Positions 9,420 to 18,587 are shown, counted from the first letter of the stretch. The stretch: 64,000 nt of DNA from Methanoregula boonei 6A8 (GCF_000017625.1 NC_009712.1:1364001-1428000); one strand, 5' to 3'. Notes: generated from the sequence alone by a model not told the origin. Numbers and translations are program-made.

Positions 9420-9789
9420 AACATTGAATTATTATCCTGTTTTTGATTAATATACTTTGCTCCGGAAACAAGGAGATTGGCGGGATTTTTTTCGGTTTTC
9501 GGGTTAAAAAATGATTTTCAGTGACATGGGCGATAATACAGGATAACTTTTCAATCCAGACTGCGATCAAATCAATGCGTGATTTAGTCTAGGCAGAATA
9601 ATAGACATATTTACAAAACATAGAGATCTCTGGATTACGATATTTACTATGAAAATAAAACCACATAAAATTTTCATTCGGCTCATCTGCCAGCTTTGCC
9701 CAGTTCCAGTACAATGTGGAGAGATCCTGCCCAATCATATAAATTATTAATATAAAGGGGTTTGATTCAGATTTACACAAAACAAAAAA
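9420..9789. other. Archaellin to arlD/E gap: AT-rich, promoter of the arl operon
   Basis: A 370-base stretch without a convincing gene. On the minus strand a TATA-like AGTATATTAA at about 9449-9458 lies some 30 bases before the arlD/E-like ATG, which would give a very short leader. This implies that the motor genes are transcribed separately from the archaellins. The rest is AT-rich with no clear repeat. A weak 63-codon TTG-start frame (9589-9780, minus) is not supported. Confidence 0.5.
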
Positions 9790-10410
9790 TTAATAGAGGA
9801 TGTTCACCGCATCTACAGCGGCGGGAGCGGTCCGTGTTATACTAAAGGCAGCTCCAATTGATGGCCTGACCTCAATGGTAAACTGATCGTTTGCGGGAAT
9901 GCCAGGGACATAGCAGCTAATGCCGAACTGCTCGTTTGGCTGGAGCAACAAGGATGCGGTACTCGACGGGCTATTTTGAACACTATTAACTGACCAGGTG
10001 TTTTTAACACCACCAGTAGTCGCTGGTTCTGTAGGTGGAATCAGACTTGTTGAGTTTATCAGGGTAACGACTTGGGTTTCATTACTGTAAATCAGAACCA
10101 CTTTTGAAAAGTCAATGGGAGTTCCGCCGGGAGCTAAGGCCATGCTAAAGTTGACAAAATTAATCGTATCTCCTGAAGCTCCGGTTGCACCGGAATTTGT
10201 ACCATACACATTGCCTACAATCTCCAGAGTCGAACTGGACTGTTCAACACTGGTGTGGACAGTCTGCTGTGCCTTCTGCGTCGTGAAGAACCCGGCGCCG
10301 AGTACTACATATGAAAATGCTGCTGCAACAACAACGAATGCAATCAGCACAATCGCTGCCTCAAGGCCGGTGAATCCTTCATCATCCCAATAACGTACTT
10401 TTTCATTCAT
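9790..10410 (-). CDS. arlB: Archaellin (archaellum filament subunit) 2
   Basis: 206 residues from the ATG at 10410. A 12-residue class III signal ends in DDEG; the preflagellin peptidase would cut before FTGLEAAIVLIAFVVVAA, the hydrophobic assembly helix. The rest is a beta-rich outer domain with possible N-glycosylation sequons (YSNETQ, LINSTS). A GGAGAAGG ribosome-binding site lies 5-12 bases ahead of the ATG; the frame extends upstream, but without a signal. The protein is nearly identical to the next archaellin over most of its length and is a tandem duplicate. Confidence 0.95.
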   Translation of the reverse strand: MNEKVRYWDDEGFTGLEAAIVLIAFVVVAAAFSYVVLGAGFFTTQKAQQTVHTSVEQSSSTLEIVGNVYGTNSGATGASGDTINFVNFSMALAPGGTPIDFSKVVLIYSNETQVVTLINSTSLIPPTEPATTGGVKNTWSVNSVQNSPSSTASLLLQPNEQFGISCYVPGIPANDQFTIEVRPSIGAAFSITRTAPAAVDAVNILY

Positions 10411-10627
10411 CCGCCTTCTCCTATTACCAGGACAGTACCATCCATAATTCACGTCATAAAATAATATAAAATTTTGCGTGAATAAACGATAACATAGCCG
10501 AAAATCTACTCCGGGTGCAGGAAGGAGTATGTGGAAAAATCTATTTGTCTCTCTGCAAAAACAAATACGAATTTTGAGGAGAAAAGATTACAGAAACACA
10601 ATAACGGACAATAACGGCCAAAAAAAT
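10411..10627. promoter_or_regulatory. Intergenic region with promoter of archaellin 2
   Basis: 217 bases between the two archaellins. On the minus strand an AT-rich element AAAATTTTATATTATTTTAT around 10455-10476 is a plausible TATA region for the downstream archaellin, which would therefore not depend only on read-through from archaellin 1. Confidence 0.4.
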
Positions 10628-11236
10628 TTAATAGAGGATGTTCACTGCATTTACAGCGGCGGGAACAGTCCGCGTTATACTGAAGGCAGCTCCAATTGAT
10701 GGCCTGACCTCAATGGTAAACTGATCATTCGCGGGAATGCCGGGAACATAACAGCTAATGCCGAACTGCTCGTTTGGCTGGAGCAACAGGGATGCGGTAC
10801 TCGACGGGCTATTTTGAACACTGTTAACCGACCATGTATTTGCTGCAGTAGTCGACGGTTCTGTGGGCGGAGTCAGACTTGTTGAGTTTGTCAGGGTGAC
10901 GACTTGGGTCTCATTACTATAAACCAGAACCACTTTTGAAAAGTCAATGGGAGTTCCGCCGGGAGCTAAGGCCATGCTAAAGTTGATAAACTTAACCGTA
11001 TCTCCTGGTGCTCCGGTTGCAGCGGAATTTGTACCATACACATTTCCTACTATCTCCAAGGTCGAACTGGACTGCTCGACACTGGTGTGTACAGTCTGCT
11101 GTGCCTTCTGCGTCGTGAAGAACCCGGCGCCGAGTACTACATACGAGAACACCGCCGCGACGACAACGAATGCAATCAGCACAATCGCTGCCTCAAGGCC
11201 GGTGAATCCTTCATCTTTATGTTTGAACGAACTCAT
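10628..11236 (-). CDS. arlB: Archaellin (archaellum filament subunit) 1
   Basis: 202 residues. Signal peptide of 10 residues ending KDEG, then FTGLEAAIVLIAFVVVAAVF. The ribosome-binding site AAGGTGA precedes the ATG by 4 bases. The mature protein is almost the same as archaellin 2. Visible differences are a shorter variable loop (TTAANTWS against TTGGVKNTWS) and scattered substitutions such as KFINFS for NFVNFS. It is probably the first gene of the motility locus and has its own TATA box. Confidence 0.95.
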   Translation of the reverse strand: MSSFKHKDEGFTGLEAAIVLIAFVVVAAVFSYVVLGAGFFTTQKAQQTVHTSVEQSSSTLEIVGNVYGTNSAATGAPGDTVKFINFSMALAPGGTPIDFSKVVLVYSNETQVVTLTNSTSLTPPTEPSTTAANTWSVNSVQNSPSSTASLLLQPNEQFGISCYVPGIPANDQFTIEVRPSIGAAFSITRTVPAAVNAVNILY

Positions 11237-11307
11237 GAATTCACCTTCGTGAATGAAGTAGACACTAGTCTGTACCAGCGTCTCTAATGAGTTAAAATGT
11301 CGTTATA

Positions 11308-11317
11308 CTATAAATAG
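11308..11317 (-). promoter_or_regulatory. TATA box of archaellin 1
   Basis: Minus-strand reading CTATTTATAG, about 72 bases upstream of the ATG at 11236. A start site about 25 bases downstream gives a leader near 45-50 bases that contains the AAGGTGA ribosome-binding site. Position inferred from sequence. Confidence 0.55.
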
Positions 11318-11495
11318 TTACGCTCATTTCCAAAAACCATTTGGGCATTTTCTTCATTTTTTTATGCAGATTAACCCTGATTGGCAGGAAAGAAAACCAT
11401 ATTTATGTTCTGATCACGGGTGTAATCCTCAACAACTGCAGGTGGATTTCCACCATTTTTATGTATGAATGATATCATAGTGGAAAGGTACTGTC

Positions 11496-12335
11496 ATGGA
11501 TAAAAAAGATATTACGTATATCATTGCCGCATTCTTTATCATCCTTGTTATAGCCTTTGTCATAAAACCCCTTGCTACCGGGCAGCCGGTTAATACGGGT
11601 CTTTCTTTTACCACAACGGTACCTCCAACGAGCCCTCCCCTTGTGACCTATACAAACATTACCACAATCACAACGGCTCCCACGACCTCCCCGCCTACCC
11701 CGGTCCCGACCTGGAACCAGAAAATCCAGACCATCGGTTTTGTTAACCCATCGAATTATGGGATCTCCAGCAACCAGTCACTGCCTCAAGGAAGACCCAT
11801 CAACGCAACGCTGCCGGATAATAACTTCACCGTTTATGCAACCATAACAGGAACCGCCGGTGGCACCACACAGATTGTGAACATCCCGTTTCCCTACTGG
11901 GAATTATCTTACACGATAACGCAAGCAGCGTCTCCCGCAGCGGTCTCATCGTTTCAAATAACCCCGACATTTGGCTCCGGTGCTTCCATAAGCGGAGTTC
12001 AGGGGTCATTCTCGACCGTCCAGCCGCAATTCTCGATCCAGGTTATGGACGCAACGGATCCCAACCGGATTGTACGAACCATCACACCGCCCGGCGGGAT
12101 CGATTTTAATCTCTGGAGCGGGACGGCCTATGCTGTACCTGCAGTGACAGTAACAACCTTCGCCAAATATGCCACAATATCCCCAACCCCAACCGCGTCT
12201 AATACCGATCCCCGTCCTTGGCTGGAAAAGTTCTACGAGGGAGGAAGAGGATACTATTTCATTATCAATTCACAAAATATCGGATCTTACACCTTAAAGA
12301 TCCTTATCCCGTCGCGGTATATTGGTAAGTACTAG
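11496..12335 (+). CDS. Membrane-anchored extracellular protein with Thr/Pro-rich stalk, function unknown
   Basis: 279 residues. One N-terminal hydrophobic helix (about 8-28, IIAAFFIILVIAFVI) after a short charged start suggests an uncleaved anchor. A Thr/Pro-rich stalk follows (about 38-72), then a beta-rich, Ser/Thr/Asn-rich globular domain (about 75-275) ending FIINSQNIGSYTLKILIPS. The shape is that of a surface protein held through the S-layer by a stalk. It faces away from the archaellin genes across a shared 259-base upstream region, but nothing ties it to motility. Family not recognised. Confidence 0.7.
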   Translation: MDKKDITYIIAAFFIILVIAFVIKPLATGQPVNTGLSFTTTVPPTSPPLVTYTNITTITTAPTTSPPTPVPTWNQKIQTIGFVNPSNYGISSNQSLPQGRPINATLPDNNFTVYATITGTAGGTTQIVNIPFPYWELSYTITQAASPAAVSSFQITPTFGSGASISGVQGSFSTVQPQFSIQVMDATDPNRIVRTITPPGGIDFNLWSGTAYAVPAVTVTTFAKYATISPTPTASNTDPRPWLEKFYEGGRGYYFIINSQNIGSYTLKILIPSRYIGKY

Positions 12336-12519
12336 GGAGGCGAACAGGCCGCCATCGCGTCTTTTCCGGGGGAGCAAATGCCAAAAACAAGGAACACGCG
12401 GAGCCTGTGGCACGAACAAAAAATATTCCAAAAGGGCATTATCATAATACCTAACCGGTCCCTGTGACCGGGCAGATGGATTGAATAATTAAAAATATAT
12501 TGGTAAAAACAAGCGCTTT

Positions 12520-12897
12520 TTAGTCGAGTTTGCGTTTTCCCATGGACTCGATGTACATGATCTCTTTTCCGACTTCAAGGGTACCTTTCTTGTCTTCAGG
12601 GATAGCAATCTCGAAGTTGGAATAGTCCTTCATGTCCATGAGCTGGGCCATATCGCCGGCAATGGAGATTACCTGACCGCTCTTGCGCTCGACAACGGGG
12701 ACATAGGTCTTTGCCGAAACCGGCGAGACAATGGAACGCTTGACACCGTCAAAGATCCCAACCGCATCAATCCGTGCCTTTGCCGCACCATGTTTCCCGG
12801 GCTTTGAGGTGGCAAGACCTACTACCTTGCACGGTTCTTCATCGATGACAATATAACGTCCTTCCTTGATCTTTCCGATTTCAGTCTGTTCCTTCAT
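12520..12897 (-). CDS. Translation factor aIF5A
   Basis: 125 residues. An N-terminal SH3-like barrel carries the hypusine loop TSKPGKHGAAK, with Lys35 as the residue to be modified; an OB-fold follows. aIF5A relieves ribosome stalling, for example at proline stretches, and needs deoxyhypusine synthase, which is not in this window. The full length matches the archaeal family. It is divergent from the phosphatase gene that follows and has its own upstream region. Confidence 0.96.
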   Translation of the reverse strand: MKEQTEIGKIKEGRYIVIDEEPCKVVGLATSKPGKHGAAKARIDAVGIFDGVKRSIVSPVSAKTYVPVVERKSGQVISIAGDMAQLMDMKDYSNFEIAIPEDKKGTLEVGKEIMYIESMGKRKLD

Positions 12898-13003
12898 TTA
12901 CTTTCACAACCTTGAAACGTATCCTTATCCTAAGCGCAGAAGTAATTTATCTTTATTGCCGTACATAAATACAACGGTGCCGCATTAAGAGGGTTTTTGT
13001 GCC

Positions 13004-13780
13004 ATGAATTTCTTTTCTGCCTGCAATGAGATGGCTTCCTGTGTACGGGAAAAGATAGGGCCGTATGTAGGCACACCTGCCGGAGGAGAAGTGATCCGGA
13101 TGGGCGCGGACCGGACACCAACCGAGAAGATAGATCAGGTTGCCGAAGACTGTGTTCTCGGATTCCTCCGCGAACACGAGCTCTGTTCAATCCTCATCAG
13201 CGAGGAGGCTGGGAGGGTACCCCTGGAGGGGGGAAAAGGAACGATCTTCCTTGACCCGGTAGATGGCACTTACAACGCGGTAACCGGCATCCCGTTCTAT
13301 GCCATATCCCTTGCATGGGCACAGGACGGGATCGTGGAAAAGGCATTTGTCCGGGATCTGGCATCGGGAGATACGTTTACCGCTGTACGGGGAAAATTTG
13401 CCCGGTGCAATAACAAACCCCTTCATGTGTCTGCCACCTCCCGCCTGGACCGGTGTGCCATGAGCATCTATGGCCGCAAATTTGACCCGACCCGGATGAT
13501 GCAGCTCGGCCACAAAATCCGGCGCTGGCGCCTGTTTGGCGCCTCTGCACTTGAACTCTGCTATGTGGGGGCCGGGCGGATTGACGGTTTTGTCGATCTC
13601 CGGGGAACACTCCGCGTGACCGATGCAGCGGCAGGTATGCTTATCTGTACCGAAGCCGGGGGAACAGTATCCGATTTAAATGGCGCCCCACTTGATTTTC
13701 CTGAAGAGGTGACCGTCGGAAGGTGCATGGTGGCGACAAACGGTGTGCTGCACCACAAAGTGATCGAGTACCTGCGGTGA
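13004..13780 (+). CDS. Inositol monophosphatase / fructose-1,6-bisphosphatase family protein
   Basis: 258 residues. Metal-binding motifs of the family are visible: EEAG near residue 68, DPVDGTYNAVTG near 85, and a C-terminal DAAAGMLICTEAGG. Archaeal members are often bifunctional, acting on inositol-1-phosphate and fructose-1,6-bisphosphate. It is followed after 6 bases by NAD kinase; in some archaea an IMPase-type domain is fused to NAD kinase and acts as an NADP phosphatase, so a role in the NAD/NADP balance is a reasonable inference. Confidence 0.88.
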   Translation: MNFFSACNEMASCVREKIGPYVGTPAGGEVIRMGADRTPTEKIDQVAEDCVLGFLREHELCSILISEEAGRVPLEGGKGTIFLDPVDGTYNAVTGIPFYAISLAWAQDGIVEKAFVRDLASGDTFTAVRGKFARCNNKPLHVSATSRLDRCAMSIYGRKFDPTRMMQLGHKIRRWRLFGASALELCYVGAGRIDGFVDLRGTLRVTDAAAGMLICTEAGGTVSDLNGAPLDFPEEVTVGRCMVATNGVLHHKVIEYLR

Positions 13781-13786
13781 TGATCC

Positions 13787-14599
13787 ATGAAATGCTTTCT
13801 TGTTTCCCGTATTGACATGCCCGGAGCCCTTGACTGCGCCAGCCGGATGAAAACGGCGCTGGAACGTGCAGGACATACTGTGGTTCTTGACCCGGATACG
13901 GCATCAATGCTGGGAGGTTCCGGGCATTCCATAAACAAGGTTTCCGCAGATATGGCCGTCGTGATTGGGGGAGACGGCACGATCCTGCGCACCGTGCAGC
14001 AGCTGCACGAACAGATCCCCATCATCGGGATCAACCATGGCGAGGTGGGGTTCCTTGCAGACCTCGAGCCCGAAGAGGCGGGAGCGTTCGTGCGATCCCT
14101 TGCGCCGGGCTTTGACGTTGAGGAGCGCATGCGGCTCTCCCTGTGGAACGAAGAGGATCACCTGGGCGATGCCCTGAATGAGGGGCTTATTGTCACCACC
14201 CGGCCGGCAAAGATGCTCCGGTTCTCGATTCTTGTTGACGGAAGACTCACCGAGCAGTTCCGCTCAGACGGGATTCTGGTGAGTACACCCACCGGATCGA
14301 CCGCATATGCGATGAGCGCCGGGGGGCCGATCGTGGACCCCCGGATCGAGGGATTCCTCCTTGTCCCGCTCGCCCCGTACCTGCTCTCGTCCCGTCCCCA
14401 CCTTATTTCCAGCAGCCGCAGGCTGGAGATCCGGCTGGAGAGTTCAAAACCGGCAAAACTGGTTATTGACGGCCAGAATACCGTGGAACTGGGGAGCGCG
14501 GTCTCCCTTGTAATACAGAAGGCAGCCAGCCCGGCACGGTTTATCGATGTGCACCGGAATTTCTTTGAGAAGGTGGACCGCAAACTCCGGAAACTCTAG
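13787..14599 (+). CDS. nadK: NAD kinase
   Basis: 270 residues. The nucleotide-binding signature GGDGTILR is at about residues 62-69, NHGEVGFL follows, and the second conserved block [17 protein letters not shown] lies around 165-181. The enzyme phosphorylates NAD to NADP. It is translationally close to the upstream phosphatase gene and probably part of one transcript with it. Confidence 0.95.
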   Translation: MKCFLVSRIDMPGALDCASRMKTALERAGHTVVLDPDTASMLGGSGHSINKVSADMAVVIGGDGTILRTVQQLHEQIPIIGINHGEVGFLADLEPEEAGAFVRSLAPGFDVEERMRLSLWNEEDHLGDALNEGLIVTTRPAKMLRFSILVDGRLTEQFRSDGILVSTPTGSTAYAMSAGGPIVDPRIEGFLLVPLAPYLLSSRPHLISSSRRLEIRLESSKPAKLVIDGQNTVELGSAVSLVIQKAASPARFIDVHRNFFEKVDRKLRKL

Positions 14600-14665
14600 G
14601 CAAACCCTGCCTGCGTGCGAAAATAAAAAGATTTTCTTGATACAAGCGCTATTCCTGATAGTAAG

Positions 14666-15178
14666 GTGGTACCCGTGCAGGTCTCGATGAAACTGGAGAT
14701 GAAAGACTCACCCGGACAACTGGTTGCAGCCCTCAAACCGATCTCGGAAGTCGGAGGAAACATCATTGCGGTCATCCACCACCGGGACCCGGAATCCACC
14801 AGCCGTACCCTTAACGTCCAGATCGTGCTCGCGCTTCCCGAGGGCCGGCTGGATACGCTGGTGGAACTCTTAAAAGAACAGGGAGTCCATATCCAGAGGA
14901 TCGGAAAAGAGCGCCTGCTGTACAAGCGGACGGTGATCCTGATAGGCCATCTCATGCACACCAACCTTTCTGATACGGTCGACCAGATCGATTCCACGGG
15001 GTTTGCCGAGGTCTGCGAGATCTCCATGGGCATGCCTGAGATCAATGAACGCTCGACATCCCGGGTCACGCTCAAGGCCACCAACCGGGCGGACATGGAT
15101 GCCGCGGTTGCCATCCTGCGCAAGGTTGCATCACAGAAGTCACTGCTCCTTATTGAGCCGCTGGAGGAATCCGCATGA
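14666..15178 (+). CDS. ACT-domain regulatory protein
   Basis: 170 residues with an N-terminal ACT domain (VSMKLEMKDSPGQLVAALKP) and a second, more divergent half that may also be ACT-like. Its stop overlaps the start of homoserine dehydrogenase by 4 bases (ATGA). That coupling suggests it supplies amino-acid feedback sensing to a dehydrogenase that lacks its own ACT domain. Start uncertain: GTG 14666, GTG 14675 or ATG 14687. Confidence 0.8.
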   Translation: MVPVQVSMKLEMKDSPGQLVAALKPISEVGGNIIAVIHHRDPESTSRTLNVQIVLALPEGRLDTLVELLKEQGVHIQRIGKERLLYKRTVILIGHLMHTNLSDTVDQIDSTGFAEVCEISMGMPEINERSTSRVTLKATNRADMDAAVAILRKVASQKSLLLIEPLEESA

Positions 15179-16161
15179 AGGCGGCGCTGATCGGGCTTGG
15201 CTCGGTGGGACGCGGTGTTCTTGAAATACTTGCCAACAAAAATCTCGGTATCACTATCACCGGGATCGCCGATTCCAAGAGCGGGTGCATCGATAACGCC
15301 GGCATTGATCCTGAGGTTGTGCTTAAGGAAAAGCAGAGGACCGGCTTGTGCGGTGACCGCAGGATCGATGCGGCTGCGGTGATCAGGAACGCGGACTATG
15401 AGGTTCTTATCGAAGTTACCCCGACCAATGCCCTGACCGGAGAACCGGCTCTTGGGTACATACGGGCAGCCCTGGCACGAAAGAAGCACATTGTCACCTC
15501 CAACAAAGGCCCGATTGCCCTTGCTTACCGCGATCTTGCGGGGCTTGCACAGAAGAAAGAAGTGGCGCTCCGGTACGAGGCTACGGTTGGCGGGGCAATC
15601 CCGATCATGCATACACTCCAAGACGGCCTGTGCGGGAACAGGATTGTCGCGGTCCATGGGGTTCTCAACGGAACCTGCAATTACATCCTTACCCGTATGG
15701 CTGCCGAGGGACTCACCTACGAACAGGCACTGCTGGAGGCTCGGGAGATGGGATATGCCGAGGCCGATCCCACCTACGATGTAAAAGGGATCGATGCTGC
15801 TATAAAACTCGTCATCCTAGCAAATACGGTCTGGGACAATGGTGTCACGCTTGCCGATATTGATATCACCGGCATCGACCTCCTCACCCCGGACGCCCTG
15901 CGCTTGGCTGAGGAAGGGGACAGCACCATCCGCCTGATCGCTGAGGCCATCCCGGATAAGAAAATATTCCGGGTCTCGCCGCGCATGATCGAAAAAAGCC
16001 ACCCTCTCGTAGTCGAAGGATCGCTGAATGCGCTCACCCTCGAGACCGACATGGCAAAGGAGATCACGCTGATTGGAAAAGGTGCCGGATCGATCGAGAC
16101 GGCGAGTGCGATTATCGGAGATATCCTGTATATCCGCGACCATTATGGCAAGCGTGCTTGA
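15175..16161 (+). CDS. hom: Homoserine dehydrogenase
   Basis: 328 residues. It reduces aspartate semialdehyde to homoserine in threonine and methionine synthesis. N-terminal Rossmann motif GLGSVGRGV at residues about 7-15, the catalytic-domain signature GVLNGTCNYIL around 160, and the substrate loop EADPTYDVKGIDAA near 197-210. It is the short form without a C-terminal ACT domain; the gene immediately upstream encodes an ACT protein. Confidence 0.95.
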   Translation: MKAALIGLGSVGRGVLEILANKNLGITITGIADSKSGCIDNAGIDPEVVLKEKQRTGLCGDRRIDAAAVIRNADYEVLIEVTPTNALTGEPALGYIRAALARKKHIVTSNKGPIALAYRDLAGLAQKKEVALRYEATVGGAIPIMHTLQDGLCGNRIVAVHGVLNGTCNYILTRMAAEGLTYEQALLEAREMGYAEADPTYDVKGIDAAIKLVILANTVWDNGVTLADIDITGIDLLTPDALRLAEEGDSTIRLIAEAIPDKKIFRVSPRMIEKSHPLVVEGSLNALTLETDMAKEITLIGKGAGSIETASAIIGDILYIRDHYGKRA

Positions 16162-17251
16162 ACACCGGCGGGAATACCTGCGCCTGATGCGCCGGTTCAC
16201 GCAGGAAGCCGGTTTTTTTACCGTCACCGATCTCCAGAAGGCCGCAGGTATCCCCCGAAGTACAGCTCAGGACTGGGTCACGCGCCTCGTGCACGAAGGC
16301 TGCGTGCTGGTTAAAAAGGAGAAGTCCGGGCGGACGGCTGCCCGGTACGCCGCCCTCTCTGCCCTCCCGCAGAGTACCTGCCGGCGGCTCTTTACCACAA
16401 CGGACGGCGATCGGGTGGAGATCTTCCATGACTGCATGAGCGGGGCCTGTGCCGCATTCTGCGGTTACCACCATGCCCGGGCCGGGGGAGTCATCGCCGG
16501 GGTAAAGCGTGACGGGACGCTGCTGCGGGAATGTGCCCGTATTGGTGAAGGCCCGGTGGCTATCGGCCTCCCCCCTGATTCAGCAGTAGGGATCGCCGGG
16601 ATTCGGTACATTGGCGGACATATCATCCAGCAGATCTGCTGCATTGGCGGCCCGGCTTACTCGCTCACCGACATGATGTCCAGAGCAGAAGGTGTGGTCA
16701 GAGTGGAGCATGGGCAGAGCGGGAAGATCGTGGAGGGAAGGGTCTGGACTCAGGCGCTCACCCACCTCACGATTGGGGTGGACGATACCGATTCGGCCTC
16801 GGGCGGGGCTACCTTTGCGCTCGCCCTTGCGCTGCTCACCCATATCACGGCAGCAAAGGCAGTGCTTCCCATCAGTCACCACGTGGTCATGCTCTACGAG
16901 CATGTCGAGCAAAAGACCGCCGGCAACTCTGCCAGTTATATCGAGGTTGCAGTCCACCCCTCCCGGGTCGAGAGGGTAATGACAAAGTGCCGCGAGTTTG
17001 TGGAAAACGAGTCCCTCTCACCGGAATGGGGCATTGCATTCCACTCTGGTCTGACCATCCCCCCGGCTCTGAGGGAGTACGGTAGGCATGTGCGGGAAGA
17101 GGTAGTGACCTGTGCCGAAGCAGAAACTGTGGCACAGAAAACCGGTGTGACACTTATCGGGAGAAACGGGGTGATCGGGGCGCTCGGGGCAGTTGCCCTG
17201 GCCCGGCTGCCCCATGAGATCCAGCTCGACCCGGATCAGAAAATTCCCTAA
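16145..17251 (+). CDS. HTH protein with TiaS-like / methanogenesis-marker-11-like domain
   Basis: 368 residues from ATG 16145, which overlaps the hom stop by 17 bases; the frame is open further upstream but that part lies inside hom. Residues about 1-70 look like a winged helix (TVTDLQKAAGIPRSTAQDWV). The remainder contains GVDDTDSASGGATFALALA, the motif of TiaS-like proteins and, as I recall, of methanogenesis marker protein 11. The central part is Gly/Cys-rich (MSGACAAFCGYHHA). Function not established; with an HTH it could be a regulator or an RNA-modifying enzyme with its own nucleic-acid-binding head. Confidence 0.6.
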   Translation: MASVLEHRREYLRLMRRFTQEAGFFTVTDLQKAAGIPRSTAQDWVTRLVHEGCVLVKKEKSGRTAARYAALSALPQSTCRRLFTTTDGDRVEIFHDCMSGACAAFCGYHHARAGGVIAGVKRDGTLLRECARIGEGPVAIGLPPDSAVGIAGIRYIGGHIIQQICCIGGPAYSLTDMMSRAEGVVRVEHGQSGKIVEGRVWTQALTHLTIGVDDTDSASGGATFALALALLTHITAAKAVLPISHHVVMLYEHVEQKTAGNSASYIEVAVHPSRVERVMTKCREFVENESLSPEWGIAFHSGLTIPPALREYGRHVREEVVTCAEAETVAQKTGVTLIGRNGVIGALGAVALARLPHEIQLDPDQKIP

Positions 17252-17288
17252 AAAAAAGGACCGTACCGGGAGACCAGGAAACGAGCCT

Positions 17289-17957
17289 TCAGCCCTTTTT
17301 TGCAACAAAATCCTGTGCGATCACCCGGCAGAGCCGGTTGCTATCAGCCAGGAACCGGGGGGTTTCTTTTTGGACCGCTGCCTGGATCCCCGGGTCAAGG
17401 TCTTTTACCCACTCCCTGATGATCGTATCCGTGAGCTCAAGATGGAACTGGAGGCCGAGTGCGGTCTTGTACGCAAATGCCTGGTGGTGTATCGTTTCAC
17501 CGGTGCAGAGCAGGCGGGCGCCGGGTGGGAGATCGAAGGTCTCACCGTGGAGCTGGAAAACCGAGAACTGCGGGGGGAAGCGCGAGAATATGCCGGATGC
17601 GTCCGGCGTACGGGTGAGCGTACACCAGCCGGTCTCCTGACGGTACGGATATACCCGGGCGCCAAAAGCCGACGCGATCAGCTGGGCCCCAAGGCAGATC
17701 CCCAGCACCGGCCGGTCTTTCTTTACCGCGTCGCGGATGAGCGCCTTTTCTTCAACAAGCCAGGGCAGTTCCCTCTCGTCGTTAACACTCATGGGCCCAC
17801 CCATGAAGAGAAGATGGGTGGCATTCTTTGCACCATCGGGGATCTCGTTTGTCTCGTACAGCCGGACGTACTCGAACGGGATCTCCTGTTCAAAAAAGAC
17901 CGTCTCGAAGTACCCGGCCGGTTCACTGGCAACATGCTGGAATATGGCGATCTTCAT
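17289..17957 (-). CDS. Class I glutamine amidotransferase (GMP-synthase-like)
   Basis: 222 residues from ATG 17957 (MKIAIFQHV); the frame extends to 18011 without a better start. The catalytic nucleophile lies in GICLGAQLIASAFG and the His-Glu pair in GLQFHLELT. The nucleophile elbow and C-terminal pair match free-standing GMP-synthase-like amidotransferases, which act on small molecules or have unknown substrates. It is not next to guaA. It faces the HTH protein convergently. Confidence 0.85.
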   Translation of the reverse strand: MKIAIFQHVASEPAGYFETVFFEQEIPFEYVRLYETNEIPDGAKNATHLLFMGGPMSVNDERELPWLVEEKALIRDAVKKDRPVLGICLGAQLIASAFGARVYPYRQETGWCTLTRTPDASGIFSRFPPQFSVFQLHGETFDLPPGARLLCTGETIHHQAFAYKTALGLQFHLELTDTIIREWVKDLDPGIQAAVQKETPRFLADSNRLCRVIAQDFVAKKG

Positions 17958-18127
17958 ACGTACAATGTGTGTATGCAGGAGGAGGCACATAAAATCTGTC
18001 CGCCATGACAATTCTCCGGGCTGCCGGGTGTTTTTGATCCGATGCAGGCAAAAGAATACTTATCAACCCCTCCCTGCAATATTATCTTCACAATTGTCCT
18101 GTCCAAATAAGGCAGGATGTATGGTGC

Positions 18128-18574
18128 GTGATATATTTGGCAACGTGCAGAAGAAAGGAGGAGGCAATCTCGGAAGTGGTGAGTACAATCCTGCTTGTCG
18201 CAATCACTGTAATCCTTGCCGCGGTCATCGTTGCATTCGTAATGGGCATGGCCAGCGGTATGCAGAAGGGCAAGATCGCCACCTCAACCATCAGCCGGGT
18301 GAACTCCTCGTACGTGACCGTCACATTTGTGGGAGGACAGAATGCCGGATCGGTCGTAGGCATCAACTGGACCGTAAACGGTGCCGCGCCGGCGACCTGG
18401 ATCGGCGGATCGGGCGTGACCGCCGGCATGCAGAACCTCCCGGCAAGCGGTGGTATCCTGTCCATCGGGGCAAACGCGTACCTTGCTGCACCCGACCCCG
18501 GGAAGGACCGGGTAATGGGTGTTGCGGTCTTCTCGGACGGGTCCCAGCAGGTTATCCTCGATAAAACCCTCTGA
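18128..18574 (+). CDS. Archaeal type IV pilin-like protein
   Basis: 148 residues from a GTG. A short basic leader precedes EEAISEVVSTILLVAITVIL, the class III signal and N-terminal helix of archaeal pilins (DUF1628-type). The rest is a small beta-rich domain ending in AVFSDGSQQVILDK. The start is doubtful: an ATG at 18121 opens a frame whose leader (MVRDIFGNVQKK) would join this one if a single G near 18155 were absent. It is a lone pilin gene; no pilin secretion ATPase is adjacent. Confidence 0.75.
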   Translation: MIYLATCRRKEEAISEVVSTILLVAITVILAAVIVAFVMGMASGMQKGKIATSTISRVNSSYVTVTFVGGQNAGSVVGINWTVNGAAPATWIGGSGVTAGMQNLPASGGILSIGANAYLAAPDPGKDRVMGVAVFSDGSQQVILDKTL

Positions 18575-18587
18575 TTTTTTTATCAGG

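Noticed and set aside
9589-9780. 63-codon minus-strand frame between archaellin 2 and arlD/E
   Set aside because: TTG start, AT-rich random-looking composition and no ribosome-binding site; the region is better explained as the arl operon promoter and spacer.
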